Shown: in pieces, positions 17,748 through 26,103 of the stretch | Layout of the letters: the number at the start of each line of letters is the position of its first letter | Numbering within the stretch: position 1 is the first letter of the stretch | NCBI GenBank assembly: GCA_965230765.1 | Contig: CBDDLR010000001.1 | Span: 2,356,001-2,420,000, forward strand | DNA length: 64,000 nt | DNA from: Sunxiuqinia sp965230765 | Lineage (GTDB): Bacteria > Bacteroidota > Bacteroidia > Bacteroidales > Prolixibacteraceae | Reading direction: 5' to 3' | Notes under the pieces: model-generated | The model's database searches: none | What the model saw: only the letters and a program-made list of their open reading frames with translations | Told to the model about the DNA's origin: nothing | Program-made: the position numbers and the translations under genes

Positions 17748-20333
17748 ATGAAAAAATCACTTCTATCACTCTTGTTAATGATTCTTGTTTTAAGTACAAC
17801 TATAGCCCAAGATCTAATTTATACTATAAGCGGAGAAATCAACCAAAACAAAACTAAACTTGATTCAATTTTAGTTGAAAATCTCACAAATGATACAAGG
17901 ATATTATTCGGAGACTTACCGGAGCATGATTATTATCAAATTAACCTGACAAAAAATGCTTATTGGGGAACAGTTGGGATTAATGATATTTTTGAAAATG
18001 ATATAGCTTTTGAAGTCATAACAAATAAACCTGGTAAGATTTCCATTAGCTATCTTAAAAACAAGTCTACTGAAATAAATGTATCCATATATAACATCAA
18101 TGGGCAAAAAGTTTATGCCTCAACAAAACGTTTAATTAATGCAGGGAATTCTGTTGATGTCGGATTAAGCAATTACGGAGTCTATTTCGTAAAAGTTGAA
18201 ACACCACAAACAATGCAAACCTTCAAAGCAATTGGTGTGGATCACATAAATCAACATTCTTTAAAAACGTCTGTACGAAGTAGCAATAAAATGACATTAA
18301 AAAGTAGTACTAATTTTACCAAAGGTGACTTTAGTTTCGTGCTTGGTGACAGTATTGTTATTACTGCATACAAAAACGAATATTACGCAGCTCCGGTGGC
18401 TATCAAGGTTGCTAGCTCCCAGCATATCAATTTCCTGTTTGAAATAGTAATATACAAGCCCAGCGTAATAACAGCAACAACGACAGACATCGAAACAAAT
18501 TCGGTGAGATTAAATGGAGAGGTTTTGTCTGATGGAAATACAGTGATTAGTCAACGAGGGTTTTACTGGAGCCAGACAAACCAGGTGCCTGGCGAGGTCG
18601 ATAACAAAGAAATTGTTGAAGGTACAACCGGTAGTTTCAACAAGGTCATCGGCGGACTTTCTCCCAATACAACATATTACTACCGAGCATTTGCAATGAA
18701 TAGTGAAGGCACAACGACTGGTGATGTTCATGAGTTTACCACCAGTCAGGAACTATCATTTCCATCAGTCCAGACAAATGCAGCCACGGACATTACATCA
18801 AGTTCAGCTAAATTGGGTGGAGAGGTTTCGTCAGATGGTAATGCTGAAATAATAGAACGAGGTTTTTACTGGAGCCAAACAGATCAGACTCCTGATGATA
18901 ATGACAACAAAGAGATTGTTGACGGTACAACTGGAGGTTTCAATAAAATCATTAATGAGCTTCAGGATAATACAACTTATTACTTTAGGGCTTTTGCGGT
19001 CAATAGTAAAGGTACAGCAATTGGTAGAGTACAAAGTTTCAAAACCCCAGAAGTTATTAAGTATTTATCATTAGAAGTTGACACCATATTTTCAGACAAA
19101 GAAGGAGGAACATATAGTGTTTCCATAAACACCAATACTTCGTTCACAATTGACACAACAAGTAATTCTGCGAGTAATATAGAAGAAGTTAAGTTTACTA
19201 CAATAGCTAATGATAACGAAATCATCATCAATGTTACACCAGCTACTGTTCCATTTTTGAGTCCCAAGTCTATATTAATAAAGTCAGATGATGAGAGTTT
19301 ATATGAGAATTTACTTGTTATCCAAGACGGCGACTTCTCCAATGAATCATCTGATGAATATATAAATGTAATACTATCTCAAGCTGCATCTGCGTTTGAT
19401 CATACACATACCATTGAAGCTTTTTATAGTAATTCCTTTACGACCAACTCTGAGAAATGGAGTCCGTTTATAGCGCATAACATAACATCATCTAATCCTG
19501 AAATATTAGATGCCTGGAGAGCTTTATATAAATTAAACAATATCTTAAATTCTTTACAAAAAGCAGCTGGTAATAACTCAATAAAATACATTTCGTCTTT
19601 AAGGGCATTACTATATTATCAATTAATTGTGTTATGGGGTGACGTTCCTCATATTACAAATTTCAACAATTACGATTTTTTCCCTTCACGTACTACTACT
19701 TCAGAAATTTATTCTTCGTTACAAACTCAATTAAGAAATTGTATTGAGGAGATGCCTGAAGCTGACAGCGGGTCACTTTTTAAAGTTTCAAAAAACGTCC
19801 CTAGATCTTTACTTGCGAAAATATTAATCCAACAAGAAGAATACTCAGAAGCTTTGTTATTAATAGAAGATGTTATTTCAAGCGGGATGTATGCACTAAA
19901 CAATGATAGAAATGAAACATTGAGTTCAGCATCTACGGAAATAATTTATGGGATAAATAAAAATACTTTTCCAACCCCTAATCATAGTAGTATTATTTCA
20001 GGCACTTATATGCCACTTATTCAATACTCGGAGTTATTACTACTTGCAGCTGAATGTGAAAATAATATTGGCAACAAAGATTCAGCAATTAATTATCTAA
20101 ATCAAATACGAAACAGGGATGGTGATAACCTTGCATCTAATGAAAGTTTTGAAACAGACTTAAAAGAAACATGGAAAGATAATATGATTGGTAGATTTTC
20201 TTACTTTGATTTTCTTAAGCGTAAAGGTTTAGCTGTAAATGAACTTAATATTCAAGAGTATAAAAATCTGTTACCTATACCAGAATCGGAAATCATACTT
20301 AACCCTAACATGACACAAAATCCTGGATATTAA
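17748..20333 (+). CDS. Secreted fusion protein: sorting-like domain, two FN3-like repeats, BACON-like domain, SusD-like C-terminus
   Basis: An 861-residue protein with a signal peptide (1-20) and no lipobox Cys. Residues 95-165 look like a type IX sorting domain (NVSIYNINGQKVY, GVYFVKVETP) but lie near the N-terminus. Two FN3-like repeats (238-332 and 340-433) share RGFYWSQT and TTYYYRAFA-type motifs. A BACON-like beta domain spans 438-528. From 540 to the end the sequence is SusD/RagB-like: LLYYQLIVLWGDVPHI at 621-636, YSELLLLAAECENNIG at 760-775, and LLPIPESEIILNPNMTQNPG near the end. SusD proteins normally are lipoproteins that cap a SusC transporter; here there is no Cys anchor and no susC next to it. 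It may bind glycans at the surface; that is inference. Confidence 0.8.
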   Translation: MKKSLLSLLLMILVLSTTIAQDLIYTISGEINQNKTKLDSILVENLTNDTRILFGDLPEHDYYQINLTKNAYWGTVGINDIFENDIAFEVITNKPGKISISYLKNKSTEINVSIYNINGQKVYASTKRLINAGNSVDVGLSNYGVYFVKVETPQTMQTFKAIGVDHINQHSLKTSVRSSNKMTLKSSTNFTKGDFSFVLGDSIVITAYKNEYYAAPVAIKVASSQHINFLFEIVIYKPSVITATTTDIETNSVRLNGEVLSDGNTVISQRGFYWSQTNQVPGEVDNKEIVEGTTGSFNKVIGGLSPNTTYYYRAFAMNSEGTTTGDVHEFTTSQELSFPSVQTNAATDITSSSAKLGGEVSSDGNAEIIERGFYWSQTDQTPDDNDNKEIVDGTTGGFNKIINELQDNTTYYFRAFAVNSKGTAIGRVQSFKTPEVIKYLSLEVDTIFSDKEGGTYSVSINTNTSFTIDTTSNSASNIEEVKFTTIANDNEIIINVTPATVPFLSPKSILIKSDDESLYENLLVIQDGDFSNESSDEYINVILSQAASAFDHTHTIEAFYSNSFTTNSEKWSPFIAHNITSSNPEILDAWRALYKLNNILNSLQKAAGNNSIKYISSLRALLYYQLIVLWGDVPHITNFNNYDFFPSRTTTSEIYSSLQTQLRNCIEEMPEADSGSLFKVSKNVPRSLLAKILIQQEEYSEALLLIEDVISSGMYALNNDRNETLSSASTEIIYGINKNTFPTPNHSSIISGTYMPLIQYSELLLLAAECENNIGNKDSAINYLNQIRNRDGDNLASNESFETDLKETWKDNMIGRFSYFDFLKRKGLAVNELNIQEYKNLLPIPESEIILNPNMTQNPGY

Positions 20334-20548
20334 AATAAAAAAATAAACTCGGACAATTCATAATAAACATTACCGACTTTTTATTGTAAGAATATCCATA
20401 AAGTAACACTTTGTATAAGTATTTTGCTAAAAACTTTATAATATCAAGTTTGGAACCCGCTCAAGTGGTGCGTTTCCAAAGTCTGCAAAAGAGTTGTTTC
20501 CATATTGTGCCTCTGAAATTGTTATTCATTGTTAAAAAAATCATTTTT

Positions 20549-20563
20549 TGCAACATTGTTGCA
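20549..20563. promoter_or_regulatory. Inverted repeat, candidate Zur-type operator
   Basis: TGCAAC-ATT-GTTGCA, a perfect 6-3-6 inverted repeat, about 56 bp upstream of the -33 box. Size and symmetry suit a Fur/Zur-family dimer, and CobW genes are classical Zur targets, but I cannot confirm the consensus for this phylum. Confidence 0.35.
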
Positions 20564-20618
20564 TTTGGCTTGTTGTTGCAAATATGAATAAAGTGAAGGA
20601 GATATTTCACTAAAACAA

Positions 20619-20651
20619 TTTGCTACGTACCACTTGTCAGAATTAATTTTG
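20619..20651 (+). promoter_or_regulatory. Promoter of the CobW/ABC cluster
   Basis: TTTG at 20619-20622, a 21-bp spacer, and TAATTTTG at 20644-20651 match the Bacteroidota -33/-7 consensus. Transcription should begin near 20658, about 43 nt before the ATG. Confidence 0.7.
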
Positions 20652-20700
20652 CAAGCTTTTTTTGAGTCTCCTGTCACGCTTTCAAAGAGGAAATGAAAAC

Positions 20701-21735
20701 ATGAATATGGATAACAGAATTCCGGTAACAATTATAACAGGTTTTTTGGGCGCTGGTAAAACAACGCTTCTGAACCAACTCATTAAAGATAATCCCAATA
20801 AAAAGTTTGCCATCATTGAGAACGAATTTGGGGAAATTGGTATTGATGGCGGATTAATTGTGGGGAACGACGAAAATATATTTGAACTCTCGAATGGTTG
20901 TATTTGCTGTTCGTTAAGCGATGGGTTTTACGAAACGATTAAAAAGCTCTTAGGCAGCCCTTATCAGTTCGACCATTTGTTGGTTGAAACCACTGGGATT
21001 GCAGACCCTGATTCGATTATTAAAGCATTTCTTTCTTCGGAAGCTATTCAGCTGAATTTTAGGATTGACAGTGTTATTTGTCTTGCCGATTGTGAAAATA
21101 TGGAAGACCTTATGGATGAGCAAACCGAAGTTAGAAAACAACTGGCTTTGGCCGATGTTGTACTTCTAAATAAAGTGGACACCGTTCAGCAGGAATACTT
21201 GACAGAACTTGAAAACGTAATTGGTAGCATTAATCCCATGGCTACAATTTATCCAGTAAAATTTGCAAAAGTTGAAGCGGTTGATATTCTTGATTTAAAA
21301 GCTTTTTCTGCTAAAACCATTGAAAAATCAACTTTGTCATTTCATAATCTGTCGGTTTTTGGTGAATCAATTGTTAATCAATCTTCATTCTTAACGAAGT
21401 CGGCAGATGAACGCCATAAACACGACATTAAATCATTGGGTTTGATTATCCCTGGAAGTTTTGATAGTGACAAGTTTAACCTTTGGATGCAGAACTTTCT
21501 ATTCTTTAATCAAGATACTGTGTTCAGGGTAAAAGGTATCGTGAGTTTTATTGATTTACCTGAGAAACAAATATTCCAGGCGGTTAGAAGCAATTACATG
21601 CTTGAATCCGGTGCAGCGTGGGGAGAAGAAACCCGTTTTAGCAAACTTGTTTTTATTGGAAAAAAATTAGACCACGATAAACTTGAAGATAATCTGTACC
21701 AATTACTTGGAACACCTGTCGAAGAATCACATTGA
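20701..21735 (+). CDS. CobW/COG0523-family GTPase, probable metallochaperone
   Basis: A 344-residue G3E GTPase. Walker A GFLGAGKTT at 14-22, metal motif CICC at 67-70, ETTG Walker B near 96-99, NKVD guanine motif at 157-160, and a C-terminal CobW domain. COG0523 proteins use GTP to deliver zinc or cobalt to client enzymes. The frame begins at a TTG at 20662, but the ATG at 20701 follows an AAAGAGG ribosome-binding-like stretch by 10 nt and begins the normal family sequence. It is the first gene of a five-gene cluster and is clearly different in sequence from the second CobW protein. Zinc as the substrate is inferred from the context. Confidence 0.9.
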   Translation: MNMDNRIPVTIITGFLGAGKTTLLNQLIKDNPNKKFAIIENEFGEIGIDGGLIVGNDENIFELSNGCICCSLSDGFYETIKKLLGSPYQFDHLLVETTGIADPDSIIKAFLSSEAIQLNFRIDSVICLADCENMEDLMDEQTEVRKQLALADVVLLNKVDTVQQEYLTELENVIGSINPMATIYPVKFAKVEAVDILDLKAFSAKTIEKSTLSFHNLSVFGESIVNQSSFLTKSADERHKHDIKSLGLIIPGSFDSDKFNLWMQNFLFFNQDTVFRVKGIVSFIDLPEKQIFQAVRSNYMLESGAAWGEETRFSKLVFIGKKLDHDKLEDNLYQLLGTPVEESH

Positions 21736-21802
21736 CAAACTAAATCTTACTTGGAGGTGGTTTAACAATGATAAATGTTGCATCGCATAATATTGATATT
21801 TT

Positions 21803-23002
21803 ATGAATAAGAAATTACCAGTTACCGTTTTAAGTGGTTTTTTAGGAGCAGGAAAAACGACCTTGCTCAACCACATTTTGCATAACAAAGAAAATCTTCG
21901 TGCTGCCGTTATAGTTAACGATATGAGCGAAGTAAACATAGACGCCCAGCTTGTTGAAAACGAAAATGTGTTGTCACGCACCGACGAAAAACTTGTTGAA
22001 ATGAGCAACGGTTGTATTTGCTGTACCTTGCGTGAAGACCTTGTAAAAGAAGTAGAAAAACTGGCACAACAAGACAGGTTCGACTATCTTTTTATAGAAA
22101 GTACAGGAATTAGCGAACCTATACCTGTAGCTCAAACATTTACGTATGCTTTTGAAGAATCGAACGTTGACCTTACGAAATGGGCAACACTGGATACCAT
22201 GGTTACTGTGGTGGATGCCTTCAATTTTGAAAAAGATTTTGTTAGCCTTGACACCTTGGCAAACCGCAATTTGAATGATGATGATCCAGACGACCATCGT
22301 ACCATTGTAAACCTACTGACCGACCAAATTGAATTTGCTAATGTGATTATCATTAACAAAGCTGACTTAATTAATACTGAAAAACTGAAACAATTAAAAG
22401 CAGTTATCCAAAAACTAAACCCAGTTGCCAGAATATTAGAATCCACTTTTGGAAAGGTTAAACTGAACGAGATTGTAAACACCGGGCTTTTCGATTTTGA
22501 AGAAGCTTCTTCGGCTGCCGGGTGGATTAAAGAACTTGAGGGAGAGCATATACCTGAAACCGAGGAATATGGTATTTCTTCCTTTATATTTCGGGACAAA
22601 CGCCCATTTCATCCTGAGCGGTTTTGGCAATACGTAAATCAGGAATGGGATGGGGCCATTATACGCAGCAAAGGCCTGTTCTGGATTGCCTCACGACCCG
22701 AAGCTGCCCTTAACTGGAGCCAGGCTGGAGGTTCGCTGAGGGCAGAGAGAGCCGGTGTTTGGTGGGCTTCTCTCGATATTAGGGAACGTAACCAACACCC
22801 AGCATTTCAGCAAAATGAAGAGTATATTTTGAGAAAATGGGACAAACGTTTTGGAGATAGGCAAAATGAACTGGTCATTATTGGTCAGGATATGGAGGAA
22901 GAGGCAATAATACAAGAGCTGCAAGATTGTTTGTGTACAGAAGAAGAAATTCAGGATATGGAACTAAAAAGACATAATTTTTTGGATAACTGGCCAGTTT
23001 AA
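21803..23002 (+). CDS. CobW-family zinc chaperone GTPase (ZigA/ZNG-like)
   Basis: A 399-residue G3E GTPase longer than its neighbour. Walker A GFLGAGKTT at 12-20, CICC at 71-74, ESTGISEP near 100-107, NKAD at 186-189. The insert NLNDDDPDDHRTI before the NKxD motif and the C-terminal block LFWIASRPEAALNWSQAGGS are typical of the ZigA-like subgroup induced in zinc starvation. In that subgroup the CxCC motif binds Zn and GTP hydrolysis drives transfer to apo-enzymes. It lies 67 bp after the first CobW gene and 109 bp before the ABC ATPase. Family assignment is firm; client proteins are not known. Confidence 0.92.
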   Translation: MNKKLPVTVLSGFLGAGKTTLLNHILHNKENLRAAVIVNDMSEVNIDAQLVENENVLSRTDEKLVEMSNGCICCTLREDLVKEVEKLAQQDRFDYLFIESTGISEPIPVAQTFTYAFEESNVDLTKWATLDTMVTVVDAFNFEKDFVSLDTLANRNLNDDDPDDHRTIVNLLTDQIEFANVIIINKADLINTEKLKQLKAVIQKLNPVARILESTFGKVKLNEIVNTGLFDFEEASSAAGWIKELEGEHIPETEEYGISSFIFRDKRPFHPERFWQYVNQEWDGAIIRSKGLFWIASRPEAALNWSQAGGSLRAERAGVWWASLDIRERNQHPAFQQNEEYILRKWDKRFGDRQNELVIIGQDMEEEAIIQELQDCLCTEEEIQDMELKRHNFLDNWPV

Positions 23003-23111
23003 TTGTTATATTAACAGGACTGGATTTTTTCATCGGTTAAAACCAAAAGCACCAGTATAGTTTTAGTATGAGCTTTTCGGTGTTTTTTTAACGTTAAGTA
23101 TTTGAATAAAT

Positions 23112-23747
23112 ATGACCTCTATTAAAATCGCAAGCCTTTCATTTCAATACCCTGGCGGTAAGCTTATCGACTTTGCCAATATAAATATCGGAGAAAAAGA
23201 ATCGTGGCTGCTTACAGGTAATTCAGGTAGCGGGAAAACCACTTTGCTTCATTTGATTGCTGGTATCCTAAGTCCTTCAAACGGCACAATAACCATTGCC
23301 AATACTGAAATAAACACCTTAAGGCCAGCACAACTTGATGCATTTAGGGCGAAGCACATTGGCTTGGTTTTTCAGAAGAGTTACTTTATTGATGCGCTTA
23401 GTATGCGTAAAAACTTAAAGTATTTTGCTGAATTGTCAGGTGGAAAAGTCGATTCAACATACCAGGCAAAACTACTAAGCGATTTAGGCATTGATCATTT
23501 ATCACATAAAAAACCAGCACAATTGAGTAGTGGCGAGCTACAGCGTTTTTCAATAGCCCGGGCTTTAATTAACAAGCCGGAAATTCTTTTAGCAGATGAA
23601 CCAACATCAAGCTTAGACGATGATAATTGCAAACGCTTTACCGAACTTATAATTAGCATTTGCAATAGTTATCATGTAACACTTGTAGTAGCAACACACG
23701 ATGCCCGTTTGAAAAAAGAATTTGTAAATACAATCCAACTCAATTAA
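23112..23747 (+). CDS. ABC transporter ATP-binding protein (LolD/MacB type)
   Basis: A 211-residue ABC ATPase: Walker A GNSGSGKTT at 36-44, Q-loop in GLVFQKS at 84-90, signature LSSGELQR at 138-145 and Walker B ILLADEPTSSLDD near 158-170. The signature has Ser for the usual first Gly. The subfamily serves FtsX-like permeases, and its partner starts 2 bp after its stop. This pair is therefore a MacB/LolC-type transporter, which moves substrates using conformational change rather than a classical channel. Substrate is unknown; the histidine-rich permease and CobW neighbours point to metal handling. Confidence 0.9.
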   Translation: MTSIKIASLSFQYPGGKLIDFANINIGEKESWLLTGNSGSGKTTLLHLIAGILSPSNGTITIANTEINTLRPAQLDAFRAKHIGLVFQKSYFIDALSMRKNLKYFAELSGGKVDSTYQAKLLSDLGIDHLSHKKPAQLSSGELQRFSIARALINKPEILLADEPTSSLDDDNCKRFTELIISICNSYHVTLVVATHDARLKKEFVNTIQLN

Positions 23748-23749
23748 GT

Positions 23750-25231
23750 ATGCTAACAATCGTAAAAATAGCTCTGGCAAAATTGCTTCATAAGCCATAC
23801 AACAGTGCGTTAAGTGTACTTTTATTTGCAATAGGTGTAGCACTTATTTCTTTGATTATAAAAACAGAGACTTTTGTTAATAGCCAATATAAAGCCAATA
23901 TGGCCGGTATCGATTTGGTAGTTGGGGCAAAAGGTAGCCCGTTACAACTCATACTATCATCAGTACTACACATTGATGCGCCTACCGGAAATATCCTGAT
24001 CAATGAAGTGGAAAAAGTGCAGAAAAACCCGTTGGTCAAACAAACTATTCCAATTGCGCTGGGCGACAGTCATAGGGGCTTTCGTATTGTGGGTACGAAT
24101 ACCGATTATTTGCAGCTCTATGCGTGCGAATTTCAGAACGGTAATTCGTTCTCAAAACCATTGGAAGCTGTTATTGGGGCAAATGTTACTGATAAAACGG
24201 GATTGAAAATTGGAGATACATTTACCGGAGTACATGGTTTCATGGACGAAGGGCACAGTCACGACGATTTTAGCTACACTGTAACTGGAGTCCTAAAAAA
24301 ATCAGGAAATGTTACTGACAACCTTATATTAACCCCTGTTGAAAGTGTTTGGATGGTTCATAGCCATACGCACAACCACAATGAGCAAGGTGAACATGGA
24401 GAAGAAGAACATGTTTATGGAGAAGATTGTAATCACGAGCATGATGAGAATTGCACACATGAGGACGGGCATCATGACCATCATAAAAGTCATACCCATG
24501 GAGATGAAACATTGGAGCATCATCATGAACATGATGAAACATGTACGCATGATTATGAGCACAGTGAAAGTCACTCAACTGCTGATAAAAGACTGGAGCA
24601 TTTACAACACAAAATTTCGCATGGTGAAGAATTAACTGAAGAAGAAGCAAGCTTATACAACGAATTGAAAGGCGAACTAGTTGTTAAAAACACAAATCCA
24701 TCAGAAGCAATTACTGCTTTGCTGGTTTTTTACAAAAATCCACGGGCAGCTGTAACCCTTCCACGGGCAATTAACCAAAATACCTCCATGCAAGCCGCCT
24801 CTCCAGCAATTGAAATGAATAGGCTTATTTCTATGTTGGGAATGGGACTCAATACATTACGGTTATTGGCATGGATAATTATTTTAATCTCAACACTCAA
24901 TATTTTTATTTATCTGCTAAACATTTTCAATCAAAGCATATACGAAATCGCACTCTTACGTCTTGCGGGGGCTTCACGTTTTAAAGTCGTAGCTTTGCTT
25001 TATACGCAGGGAATAATTCTGGCAGTCTCAGGTTGGTTCATAGGTATTATTGTTTCATATTTAATTTGGGCATATTTACCTCAATTTGAACTTGGCAATT
25101 ATTTCAATTATGGAGTTTTTTATAAAGAACTGATCCTATTAGCATTTTGTACAGGCATTGGCCTTTTGGCTGCCTTTATACCAGCAATAAAGGCATATAT
25201 GAATAACATACATTTTACTTTAAGTAGTTAG
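23750..25231 (+). CDS. FtsX-like ABC permease with a histidine-rich extracytoplasmic loop
   Basis: A 493-residue permease: one N-terminal membrane helix (about 17-37), a large periplasmic domain, and three C-terminal helices (about 363-383, 412-440, 458-480) of the FtsX/MacB fold. Within the periplasmic domain, residues 204-275 contain 22 His and 3 Cys (for example HSHTHNH, HHDHHKSHTH, HHHEHDETCTH), with HGFMDEGHSHDD just before it. Such loops bind zinc or nickel in ZIP, ZnuA and CDF proteins. The MacB family rarely has one, so I infer a metal-linked transporter or sensor. It begins 2 bp after the ATPase gene and ends 2 bp before the small CxxC protein, so the three are cotranscribed. Confidence 0.88.
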   Translation: MLTIVKIALAKLLHKPYNSALSVLLFAIGVALISLIIKTETFVNSQYKANMAGIDLVVGAKGSPLQLILSSVLHIDAPTGNILINEVEKVQKNPLVKQTIPIALGDSHRGFRIVGTNTDYLQLYACEFQNGNSFSKPLEAVIGANVTDKTGLKIGDTFTGVHGFMDEGHSHDDFSYTVTGVLKKSGNVTDNLILTPVESVWMVHSHTHNHNEQGEHGEEEHVYGEDCNHEHDENCTHEDGHHDHHKSHTHGDETLEHHHEHDETCTHDYEHSESHSTADKRLEHLQHKISHGEELTEEEASLYNELKGELVVKNTNPSEAITALLVFYKNPRAAVTLPRAINQNTSMQAASPAIEMNRLISMLGMGLNTLRLLAWIIILISTLNIFIYLLNIFNQSIYEIALLRLAGASRFKVVALLYTQGIILAVSGWFIGIIVSYLIWAYLPQFELGNYFNYGVFYKELILLAFCTGIGLLAAFIPAIKAYMNNIHFTLSS

Positions 25232-25233
25232 TG

Positions 25234-25704
25234 ATGAGGATTAAAACGTTGTTGTTGTCTGTTTTTATTGTAACTACTTTTTCATTAAATGCTAAAAAGA
25301 AACCGACGAATAAAGTTTGGGATTTGTTGCTGAATGATGTAAAAATTAGATACACCTATTCGCTGGAATATAATGCATTACAGCCAAAACCAAAATTTGG
25401 TAAACAGGTGCAGGAATTAGATGGAAAAACCATAATCGTTAAAGGTTTCTTTTTACCTCTGGATGTAACCGGAAATATATTTGTTCTTTCTTACAACCCA
25501 ATGAATATGTGTTTCTTTTGTACGGGAAACGGACTTCAAACGATTATAGAATTAAATGTGTTGCCAGAACACCTGCGGCAGTTTAATCGCTTAAGAACAG
25601 ATAACTATTTTGAGGTAAAAGGAAAATTAAGGCTCAACTCAGATCTATCGGAACACCTTATTTATATTTTGGATGAAGTTGAATTTGTAAGATTGATTAA
25701 ATAA
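25234..25704 (+). CDS. Small secreted CxxC protein (DUF3299-like)
   Basis: A 156-residue protein with a signal peptide (1-20). The central segment KGFFLPLDVTGNIFVLSYNP followed by MNMCFFCTGNG (Cys93, Cys96) resembles the DUF3299 family, a small OB-like periplasmic domain. The two Cys may bind metal or form a disulfide. A GTG at 25231 overlaps the permease stop, but the ATG at 25234 is the better start. It is the last gene of the cluster, 2 bp after the permease, and no terminator hairpin is evident. A periplasmic metal-binding partner of the transporter is inference. Confidence 0.7.
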   Translation: MRIKTLLLSVFIVTTFSLNAKKKPTNKVWDLLLNDVKIRYTYSLEYNALQPKPKFGKQVQELDGKTIIVKGFFLPLDVTGNIFVLSYNPMNMCFFCTGNGLQTIIELNVLPEHLRQFNRLRTDNYFEVKGKLRLNSDLSEHLIYILDEVEFVRLIK

Positions 25705-25797
25705 GACCTAAAATGTTACGGGACAGCATAGCTAACTGTTTGCCTGAAGGGTTTGAGGATGGGAAGATGAGAAGGTGTGTCTGGAGACCGGAGACCA

Positions 25798-26002
25798 TAA
25801 AACCATTAAGTAATATCGTCATTCCGGATGGTGCGAAGTAGAAGTTCGGAATCTGTTTCAAGTTGGTCATTAGTGATTAGAAAATCGATTGTTGTCTGTA
25901 GTCGGATTTTTGTACCTGGATCGCATCATGCTTCTTGACTCTTGATTCTTTGCTCTCCTTTTGTTAACTTACAGCTCGCAAAATCGAACAAATGCCCCAA
26001 AA
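25798..26002. repeat. Long non-coding direct repeat, copy B
   Basis: About 205 bp matching copy A at 17348-17558 in the same orientation. Here the inner part forms an inverted repeat ATTCCGGA...TTCGGAAT that is less exact in copy A. It lies 93 bp after the CxxC gene and 101 bp before the lipoprotein gene. The flanking bases are AT-rich without a recognisable element. Confidence 0.9.
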
Positions 26003-26103
26003 ATATTATACATATAAACCTTATAATGTTTCCAAAGTAAGTATATATAATAAGATTTAACTAACATACATATTAGTTAACCAAGGCAAATAAAAGACTC
26101 TAT

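Larger units (their letters stand above)
20334..20700. other. Regulatory gap upstream of the CobW cluster
   Basis: The 367-bp gap contains no convincing gene. It holds the inverted repeat at 20549-20563 and the -33/-7 promoter at 20619-20651. The first 200 bp are AT-rich with no recognisable element. Confidence 0.5.

Noticed and set aside
20522..20731. 69-residue reverse frame upstream of the CobW gene
   Set aside because: It runs over the promoter, the inverted repeat and the CobW start, with no family resemblance.
24324..24650. His/Met-rich reverse frames opposite the permease loop
   Set aside because: They are the complement of the His codons in the real permease loop; the forward gene is intact and operonic.
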